Shown here in pieces: positions 14,882 through 19,921 of a stretch of DNA of 19,921 nucleotides. Under the pieces are notes generated by a model. It was not told the origin of the DNA and searched no databases. It saw nothing but the letters and a program-made list of their open reading frames with translations. The position numbers and the translations under genes are program-made. Every line of letters starts with the position of its first letter. The stretch's first letter is position 1. This DNA comes from JBEBSD01 sp040394475. Its GTDB lineage: Bacteria; Bacteroidota; Bacteroidia; Cytophagales; Spirosomataceae. The DNA is taken from the NCBI GenBank assembly GCA_040394475.1, contig JBEBSD010000100.1, positions 1 to 19,921 on the forward strand. Reading direction: 5' to 3'.

Positions 14882-15985
14882 ATGAACCGTCTCACTTTTA
14901 ACAGCATCTCTTCTTTGTTCAAGCGTATAGGGGTTTTTGTCTGCTTGGCAGGCAGTTCATGGGCGCAACCGATGCTGCCCTTCTGGAAGGGGAAAGTCAT
15001 GTATAATGAGTCCGTAATGATGATTTCGAAAGACGGAAAGCAACCCGAAGCCCGGCTGCTGTTTACGCCTAAGCGAATCCTGAAAGTAACCAGTTCGGGA
15101 TTGGATAAGGAATACCGGAAGGGCATCGACTGGGAATACAAAGACGGAAAGTTGTACTTGCTGCCCGGAACTTCCGCTGTGAGCATGACGGGCGCTGAAC
15201 TGGCCCCTGACTCCGGGCGGTTTAAGCGGGTTGGCGGCGGGTATGTACTGCATCAGGAAGGGGCTTTTTTTCACCAGCACCAGCTGGCTGTAACCTACAA
15301 GCATCGTAAAAACCAATGGAAAGGCCCGCTGCCGGTGTTTGCCGGAGACCGGCTGCCGGTTACGACGGACAAACTGAGACGGAAGGAGAAAATACATATT
15401 TTGTTATTCGGCGACAGTATCGCGGCCGGAGCCAACGCCAGCGGCCGTGCCAACACGGCTCCCGATCTTCCGGATTGGGGGGAATTGTTCGCCGCCGAAG
15501 TGCGGCGTGCGTATGGAACGGAGGTGGTCTTTACGAATACGGCGGTAGGAGGGAAGACCTCTGCCTGGGGAAAGGACGAGGCGCCGCAGGCGGTGGTGGC
15601 CCATCAGCCGGATCTGGTCGTACTGGCATTCGGAATGAACGATGGGACTGGAAAAATGGCCCCGGAAGTCTTCAAAGAGAACATCGCCAGCATTATAAAC
15701 CAGGCAAAAGCGGCCAAACCGGCAACGGAGTTTTTGCTGATCAGCACCATGCTGCCCAACCCGGAATCGTTTTTTGTGGGTACTCAGCGTGATTTTAAAA
15801 AAGTATTGGAGGAACTGACCGGTCCGGGATGTACCCTGGTCGACATCACCGCAGTGCACGACGAACTCCTGCAGCATAAAACTTATCAGGACCTGACAGG
15901 AAACAATATCAACCATCCTAACGATTTCCTGATCCGCTGGTATGCACAATTCCTGGCTGGAACCCTCATTCCGGGCGATCGCTGA
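14882..15985 (+). CDS. Exported SGNH/GDSL-family hydrolase (esterase-like)
   Basis: This 367-residue protein has a signal peptide ending in SSWA before Q29. An N-terminal beta-rich region (about 30-165) precedes an SGNH hydrolase domain. Block I is LLFGDSIAAG (174-183) with nucleophile S179. Block II is NTAVGGKTSAWG (219-230), and block III is FGMNDG (250-255) with N253. Block V is NNINHPND (341-348) with catalytic H345. The residue three before the histidine is Asn 342 rather than the usual Asp, so the catalytic acid may be missing or supplied elsewhere. Likely activity is ester hydrolysis, perhaps deacetylation of polysaccharide, but the substrate is unknown. An ATG at 14759 is possible but adds 41 residues in front of the signal peptide. 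The TGA stop overlaps the first unit of the heptad repeat array. Confidence 0.83.
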   Translation: MNRLTFNSISSLFKRIGVFVCLAGSSWAQPMLPFWKGKVMYNESVMMISKDGKQPEARLLFTPKRILKVTSSGLDKEYRKGIDWEYKDGKLYLLPGTSAVSMTGAELAPDSGRFKRVGGGYVLHQEGAFFHQHQLAVTYKHRKNQWKGPLPVFAGDRLPVTTDKLRRKEKIHILLFGDSIAAGANASGRANTAPDLPDWGELFAAEVRRAYGTEVVFTNTAVGGKTSAWGKDEAPQAVVAHQPDLVVLAFGMNDGTGKMAPEVFKENIASIINQAKAAKPATEFLLISTMLPNPESFFVGTQRDFKKVLEELTGPGCTLVDITAVHDELLQHKTYQDLTGNNINHPNDFLIRWYAQFLAGTLIPGDR

Positions 15986-16430
15986 TAGCTGAGTTATGAG
16001 TTATGAGTTATGAGTTATGAATTATGAGTTATGAGTTACGGCTGTTGGTGACCGACCGCTGATCTCCGAAAGCTGATGGCTGACAGCCGATAGCCGATAG
16101 CTGAGTTATGAGTTATGAGTTAGGGCTGTTGGTGACCGACCGCTGATCTCCGAAAGCCGACCTCCGAAAGCTGATGGCTGACAGCCGATAGCTGAGTTAT
16201 GAGTTATGAATTATGAGTTATGAATTATGAGTTAGGGCTGCTGGTGACGGGGTAAGCTTTGGAGATCCGTATAAAATAGTGTTCTGAAAGCTGATTTCCG
16301 ACTGCTGATAGCTGAGTTATGAATTATGAGTTGTGGCTGTTAGGGGCATGGCGGATAGCCGATCTCCGATAGCTGATGGCTGACAGCCGATAGCCGATCT
16401 CCGAAAGCCGATAGCCGACCTCCGATAGCC
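15981..16430. repeat. Heptad-phased short tandem repeat array
   Basis: From 15981 to 16253 the sequence divides into 39 consecutive 7-nt units without a phase break. Two unit families alternate: TATGAGT/TATGAAT and GCTGATA/GCCGATA/GCTGACA/TCCGAAA. Higher-order blocks recur, such as GTTGGTG-ACCGACC. A unique interlude (about 16254-16282) interrupts it. Heptads resume from 16283 to 16345, skip 5 nt, then run as 11 more units from 16351 to 16427. The first unit, GCTGATA, supplies the TGA stop of the SGNH gene. It resembles the heptameric STRR repeats known from cyanobacteria. No coding function is apparent. This accounts for the gene-free stretch after 15985. Confidence 0.85.
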
Positions 16431-16470
16431 AAAATCCCCCCCTTCCGTGAAAGTGGAAAGGGGAGATTTT
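16431..16470 (-). terminator. Terminator of the ferritin-like operon
   Basis: A 16-bp imperfect stem (16431-16446 with 16455-16470, two C-A mismatches) closes an 8-nt loop. It starts 7 nt past the stop codon of the minus-strand ferritin-like gene. On the minus strand the stem ends in a short run of four T residues. Confidence 0.65.
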
Positions 16471-16477
16471 CAATTGA

Positions 16478-17308
16478 TTAACTGACAATAAACGGGCCTA
16501 CGATTGCTAATACTTGTTCTTTGGTCAAAGGTTCATCAAATGCTTCTGTTGCGGCATCTTTCGAAATAACCAGTCCGTTGATAGTGGTTATTTCAATTCC
16601 GGCCTGTTTGGAGTTGTCTTCGCCATCGTAAACTGGCTGAACTACCGCACCGATTCCACTGTCTTTACCGGTGATCCAGGGTTTAATATCCGCTGCATGA
16701 TTGGCATTTCGTCGCATGTACCGGATATGGGCTGCATGCCGGGCTTCTACGGAGTGGATGTTCAAGGCTGCTTCCAGAAGATCGCCTCCTTTTACGAGCT
16801 CTCCTGCGCGGCCTTTGTAAGCCCTGACGCCTGTGTCTTCAAAAGCCTGTGCAACTGCCAGGAACGTGACATAATTGCTGAAAACGTCATTGAAAATGCC
16901 GCCGGCAGTAAAATCAAAAACAGGCGCTGCGATGGGTGTTCCGCTCATAGACCGTATCACGTCCTCCAGTAATTTGACATGTGCTGTTTCGTGATCCCCG
17001 ATCGTTTTAATCGCACCTTTCGCCGCCTCACCGGGGATCAGGCTATCGGCTGCTTCATTTGCCTTTTGATAAAATCCGGCTTCCAGATGCTCCAGCGTAA
17101 GGGCATAGTTGAGAATCTCGACCACTGTATCGTTGGTCCGCCCGTAAGCCTTTTGAAAAAGGGTTCCGGCAAATACAGGGAGTGTGGCCATCGTTATTTT
17201 TTTGCTCATGCCGAGGAAACCGCGCATGGCTGACCGCCGGGTATCGATCCTGTTCAGAAATTCAGGATCGCTGTCAGAAATTTCATTGATTATATGCAGG
17301 AAATTCAT
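16478..17308 (-). CDS. Ferritin-like domain protein
   Basis: This 276-residue protein belongs to the ferritin-like four-helix group (Ferritin_2 / desiccation-related type). Putative metal-site residues recur on the four helices: LEHLEAGFY (72-80, E73 and E76), DHETAH (105-110, E107 and H110), AFEDTG (155-160, E157) and HSVEARH (185-191, E188 and H191). The N-terminus carries DTRRSAMRGFL (22-32) and a hydrophobic stretch to about residue 50, so Tat-type export is plausible. The C-terminal 70 residues are an extension with EPLTKEQVLAIVGPFI at the end. Function is unproven; oxidative or metal stress protection is an inference. It is the second gene of an operon, 13 bp after another ferritin-like gene, and is followed by a terminator. 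Confidence 0.82.
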   Translation of the reverse strand: MNFLHIINEISDSDPEFLNRIDTRRSAMRGFLGMSKKITMATLPVFAGTLFQKAYGRTNDTVVEILNYALTLEHLEAGFYQKANEAADSLIPGEAAKGAIKTIGDHETAHVKLLEDVIRSMSGTPIAAPVFDFTAGGIFNDVFSNYVTFLAVAQAFEDTGVRAYKGRAGELVKGGDLLEAALNIHSVEARHAAHIRYMRRNANHAADIKPWITGKDSGIGAVVQPVYDGEDNSKQAGIEITTINGLVISKDAATEAFDEPLTKEQVLAIVGPFIVS

Positions 17309-17321
17309 AGTTATTCAGGTT

Positions 17322-18020
17322 TTATTGCGGAAGCCCGCTGAAATTGATTTTATCTTGAATGTAGGGCGCCGCGATGGTAAGGACTTCCATTGGCGTCCGG
17401 CTTTTATCGAGGCCGTTGGCATCAACCACGCTGCTGTCGGCAAAGCTCCCGTTCATAATCAGGTCTCGTATAAAAGCGGCATGCCGTGCCTCCACCGAAA
17501 CGATTTTTCCGGCAAACAGCAGGTAATCGGCTGATTGAATGAGCTTACCGGCTCCGTTATAGGCCGATACACCCAGGTCTTCAAATGCTTTTGCAGTAGC
17601 GAGCACAGTGTCTCTTTTGGTGAAATCAATGGAGCTGAAGTCAACGGTAAGTCCTTTAATGGCATTGGAACCCAGTGCGTTTTTGAGAAATTCGCGGTGG
17701 GCAATTTCGTGATCCCGGATGTCTGCCAGCAGCGACATCTCCATGCCGGTCATACCTGCAATACTGGATTCGGAAACTTTGGTGTAAAAAGCTGCTTCCA
17801 ATTGTTCCAGTGCATAGGCATAATTCAGGATCCCGATGTCATCAGTACCCAGGTTGACCTCATTTCCTGCCGGTGTGGGATCGTCATCCTTTTTACAGGA
17901 GGCAAGCAGGCCCAGTCCGCCGGCTGCAATCAGCGAATAGCTCAAAAATTTTCTTCTCGGGTGCGTCTCTCTGACCAATTGCTGTAGTGCCGGTTCTTGT
18001 TTCTCTTTTTGTGTAGACAT
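17322..18020 (-). CDS. Tat lipoprotein with ferritin-like domain
   Basis: This 232-residue paralogue of the next gene has a twin-arginine motif (HPRRKFLS, 20-27), a hydrophobic segment and a lipobox, LASC, with the lipidated cysteine at 42. It is therefore probably anchored in the envelope after Tat export. The ferritin-like bundle spans about residues 60-190. It has LEQLEAAFY (71-79, E72 and E75), DHEIAH (103-108, E105 and H108), AFEDLG (145-150, E147) and VSVEARH (174-180, E177 and H180). Tat use suits a protein folded around metal in the cytoplasm. It heads the two-gene operon and diverges from the sigma factor gene across 150 bp. No exact TAnnTTTG element was seen on its side. Confidence 0.84.
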   Translation of the reverse strand: MSTQKEKQEPALQQLVRETHPRRKFLSYSLIAAGGLGLLASCKKDDDPTPAGNEVNLGTDDIGILNYAYALEQLEAAFYTKVSESSIAGMTGMEMSLLADIRDHEIAHREFLKNALGSNAIKGLTVDFSSIDFTKRDTVLATAKAFEDLGVSAYNGAGKLIQSADYLLFAGKIVSVEARHAAFIRDLIMNGSFADSSVVDANGLDKSRTPMEVLTIAAPYIQDKINFSGLPQ

Positions 18021-18170
18021 GATTTAGAAAGTTTGGGATCTATTCAGATCGGTTTGCGCATACATACGCAGAAATTGCAGCTGCGGTTTTTGGGATAAAG
18101 ATTTTTTCTGATTTTTTTCGATACTTTTACAAAACCGGTAGCAGCTTGTCAACGGGATAACTCCAGTAAG
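18021..18170. promoter_or_regulatory. Divergent control region between ferritin-like and sigma genes
   Basis: This 150-bp gap must contain both promoters. On the + strand TACTTTTA (18122-18129) approximates TAnnTTTG and lies 42 nt before the sigma factor GTG. A small inverted repeat, gatct-attc-agatc (18037-18050), sits 17 nt upstream of the ferritin-like ATG and could be an operator or leader hairpin. These calls are weak. Confidence 0.35.
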
Positions 18171-18740
18171 GTGTCGATAGAAGCAAAATATTCGGAAGAG
18201 GAATTGGTGTTGGCGCTTCAGCAGCGCCAAGAGCTGGCTTTTGAATACCTGTATAAGCACTACAGCGCCGCACTTTACGGGACGATTCTTTCCATTGTAA
18301 AAGATTCGGAAGAGTCCAATGATGTTTTGCAGGAAGTATTTGTCAGGATATGGAAGCAGGCCCGGAGTTACGACGCTGCCAAAGGCCGCTTATTTACCTG
18401 GATGATCAATATTGCCCGGCACGGGGCGATCGATCGCCTGAGAAGCACTGGTTTTAAACGAACGTCGGAAAACCGGAAGTTAACGGAATCCGTATATAAT
18501 AGTGTGTCTGCTTCACCCTCCCGTGAAGACCATATCGGACTGCATGCATTGACCAGAGAGCTGAAAGAAGATTTCAGGATTTTGATTGAATATGCTTATT
18601 TTAAGGGCTTTACTCAGGAGGAAATTGCGAATACGCTGGGCATTCCGGTTGGGACCGTAAAAACCCGGTTAAGGGCGGCGCTGCTGCAGATGCGTAAACT
18701 CATGGAACTGATGATAACTGTTGGGCTACTGTGGATATAA
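18171..18740 (+). CDS. ECF-type RNA polymerase sigma factor (SigK-like)
   Basis: This 189-residue sigma-70-family regulator has region 2 at about residues 22-92 (AFEYLYKHYSAALYG, LQEVFVRIWKQARSYD, FTWMINIARHGAIDRLR) for core binding and -10 recognition. Region 4 lies at about 128-178 with a helix-turn-helix (FTQEEIANTLGIPVGTVKTRLRAAL at 147-171). Region 3 is absent, as in ECF sigmas. The start is GTG at 18171; no in-frame ATG lies upstream. The gene overlaps the anti-sigma gene by 10 nt, a sign of translational coupling. It diverges from the ferritin-like operon, which is a plausible target. The pairing with an RskA-like partner supports the SigK-like assignment. Confidence 0.9.
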   Translation: MSIEAKYSEEELVLALQQRQELAFEYLYKHYSAALYGTILSIVKDSEESNDVLQEVFVRIWKQARSYDAAKGRLFTWMINIARHGAIDRLRSTGFKRTSENRKLTESVYNSVSASPSREDHIGLHALTRELKEDFRILIEYAYFKGFTQEEIANTLGIPVGTVKTRLRAALLQMRKLMELMITVGLLWI

Positions 18741-19540
18741 AGGAATACATACAAAGCGGAATCATTGAAAGCTATGTGATGGGACTCACAGACCCGGAAG
18801 AAACAGCTTTGATCGAATCGGCTATGCGGCAGTATCCTGAAGTGAGAGAAGCGGTAGCGGCATTTGAAAGGGTAATGGAGCAGCAGGCGCAGGCCCGGGC
18901 GGTAGCGCCGCCTGGTTTTCTGAAAGAGAAAATAAAAGAGGCGATCCGGGAGGATATAGCCGTAGATAGTATAGCACCCCCTGCAGCCGTCAGGGATAGT
19001 TCCCCGACGGGGCGTGCAGCCATTAAATGGCGTTACCTGGCAGTGGCCGCCAGCATACTGCTGGCACTTAGTGCGGTACTGAACGTCGTTTTCTATACTA
19101 AAAGCAAGTTCTTTGAAAGGCAGTATCAGACCATGCTGGAAGAGAGACAACTGCTGGCTTCTAATGTAAGTCTTTTGAACGGCCGGGTGAGCGCCTTACA
19201 GGAGAGTTTGCTGCTGATCAACCATCCGGGAATGAAAGCCGTTAACTTGTCAGGTGTGGAAGGACAGGAGAATGCCTATGCCGTTGTTTACTGGAACCGG
19301 GTTTCGGGTGCGGTTTACCTCATGCCGTCCCAACTTGAAAAAGTGGAGGAAAATCAACAGTATCAGTTATGGGCTATTGTTGATGGTAAGCCTGTAGACG
19401 CAGGATTGATCGGAGCGTGCGATGGGCTTTGCAAAATGAAAACGATTACAGATGCGCAGGCCTTCGCCATTACAGTAGAGAAAAAAGGCGGGAGCCCGAC
19501 TCCGGATCTTTCTGCATTGCGGGTAATGGGAAATGTTTGA
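18731..19540 (+). CDS. RskA-like transmembrane anti-sigma factor
   Basis: This 269-residue protein is the cognate inhibitor of the overlapping sigma factor. The cytoplasmic N-terminus (1-98) has IIESYVMGLTDPEE (11-24), the start typical of RskA-type anti-sigma domains, and no zinc-binding cysteines. One membrane helix lies at about 102-122. It is followed by a likely coiled coil (125-162) and an extracytoplasmic RskA C-terminal domain. That domain has YAVVYWNRVSGAVYLMP (183-199), YQLWAIVDGKPVDAGLI (211-227) and FAITVEKKGGSPTPD (245-259). Two cysteines (C230, C234) could respond to redox. Release of sigma by proteolysis in response to an envelope signal is inferred from the family. GTG at 18731 is the only reasonable start. 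A hairpin terminator lies about 90 nt downstream. Confidence 0.88.
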   Translation: MDIKEYIQSGIIESYVMGLTDPEETALIESAMRQYPEVREAVAAFERVMEQQAQARAVAPPGFLKEKIKEAIREDIAVDSIAPPAAVRDSSPTGRAAIKWRYLAVAASILLALSAVLNVVFYTKSKFFERQYQTMLEERQLLASNVSLLNGRVSALQESLLLINHPGMKAVNLSGVEGQENAYAVVYWNRVSGAVYLMPSQLEKVEENQQYQLWAIVDGKPVDAGLIGACDGLCKMKTITDAQAFAITVEKKGGSPTPDLSALRVMGNV

Positions 19541-19551
19541 TGCGCAACTCC

Positions 19552-19575
19552 ATGGTTTGTGTCCCCACAGACCAT
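19552..19575. repeat. Short intergenic palindrome after the anti-sigma gene
   Basis: atggtttgtg (19552-19561) pairs with cacagaccat (19566-19575), with one G-T wobble, around tccc. It starts 12 nt past the anti-sigma stop codon. It has no T tract. It shares the ggt/acc half-site style of the palindromes near the window start. Confidence 0.5.
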
Positions 19576-19632
19576 TTGGGAGTGAGTAGTGCTATCTTTT
19601 AACCCTAAGTTCATGGCGATGGTGAAGATAGG

Positions 19633-19659
19633 GGCTGTCTAAAAAGGGCAGCCTCTTTT
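19633..19659 (+). terminator. Terminator of the sigma/anti-sigma operon
   Basis: ggctgtct (19633-19640) pairs with gggcagcc (19646-19653), with two G-T wobbles, around AAAAA, and TCTTTT follows. The T tract coincides with the first bases (CTTTTG) of the 53-bp tandem repeat. Confidence 0.6.
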
Positions 19660-19921
19660 GTCGGGATGGATTATCCTCAATACTACCAAAATACCGCCCC
19701 TCCGGGACTTTTGTCGGGATGGATTATCCTCAATACTACCAAAATACCGCCCCTCCGGGGCTTTTGTCAGGATGGAGTATCCTCAATACTACCAAAATGC
19801 CGTCCCTCCGGGGCTTTTGTCGGAATGGAGTATCCTCAATACTACCAAAATGCCGCCCCTCCGGGGCTTTTGTCGGGATGGATTATCCTCAATACTACCA
19901 AAATGCCGCCCCTCCGGGGCT
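19655..19921. repeat. 53-bp tandem repeat array, runs off the window
   Basis: Five complete units start at 19655, 19708, 19761, 19814 and 19867, exactly 53 bp apart. A sixth begins at 19920. Each starts with CTTTTGTC, contains ATCCTCAATACTACCAAAAT and ends in CCTCCGGGG, with only a few substitutions between copies. The junctions form gcccc-tcc-ggggc followed by TTTT, a miniature terminator-like hairpin. There are no variable spacers, and 53 is not a multiple of 3, so neither a CRISPR array nor a coding repeat fits. This is the gene-free end of the window. Confidence 0.93.

Noticed and set aside
19655..19921. CRISPR array
   Set aside because: The 53-bp period is constant, but the whole unit is repeated with no variable spacers, and no cas gene is present.

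Overview
The window looks like a chromosomal segment of a Bacteroidota bacterium with moderate GC content, probably of the Chitinophagales/Cytophagales kind. This is inferred from several signs. Promoter-like elements match the Bacteroidota -7 consensus TAnnTTTG, and Shine-Dalgarno sites are weak or absent. RecQ carries a C-terminal helix-turn-helix extension. There is a Bacteroidota-style deoxynucleoside kinase and a pair of Tat-type ferritin-like proteins. Intergenic regions are rich in short palindromes and tandem repeats. No phage, plasmid, transposase, CRISPR, tRNA or rRNA gene was seen.

Layout. Positions 1-588 hold no gene but contain a duplicated element of about 186 bp with nested palindromes, flanked by 7-nt repeats. 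Next come a secreted PHP-type (DUF3604-like) protein (589-2163, +), a deoxynucleoside kinase (2277-2891, +) and, convergent to it, an RlmI-type 23S rRNA cytosine methyltransferase (2922-4121, -). A Tat lipoprotein with a sugar-phosphate isomerase/epimerase TIM barrel (4220-5110, +) overlaps by its stop codon a secreted zinc-dependent phospholipase C / S1-P1 nuclease-like protein (5107-6078, -). A 270-bp gap holds back-to-back promoter motifs, a possible small RNA and a strong bidirectional terminator.

The middle is housekeeping: uracil-DNA glycosylase (-), ApaG (+), a SAM-dependent methyltransferase (+), RecQ helicase (-) and a pyruvate dehydrogenase E2 subunit with two lipoyl domains (+), closed by a textbook terminator at 12597-12635. 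An unrecognised 643-residue exported protein and an exported SGNH/GDSL hydrolase follow on the + strand.

The SGNH gene ends exactly where a heptad-phased repeat array begins (15981-16430). Beyond it, two ferritin-like genes form a minus-strand operon (16478-18020). They diverge from an ECF-type sigma factor overlapping an RskA-like anti-sigma factor (18171-19540, +). The window ends in a 53-bp tandem repeat (19655 onward, at least five copies) whose units each resemble a small intrinsic terminator and which runs off the edge.

How it fits together. Most genes are independent single units for nucleotide salvage, DNA repair, RNA modification and central carbon metabolism. The ferritin-like/sigma/anti-sigma cluster is the only apparent regulatory module: an envelope-sensing anti-sigma factor probably controls a sigma factor, with the exported ferritin-like proteins as plausible targets. 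The least explained material is in the intergenic regions: heptad repeats at two distant loci, the 53-bp terminator-like array, and a candidate small transcript at about 6229-6350. I found no clear novel multi-gene defence or biosynthetic system.
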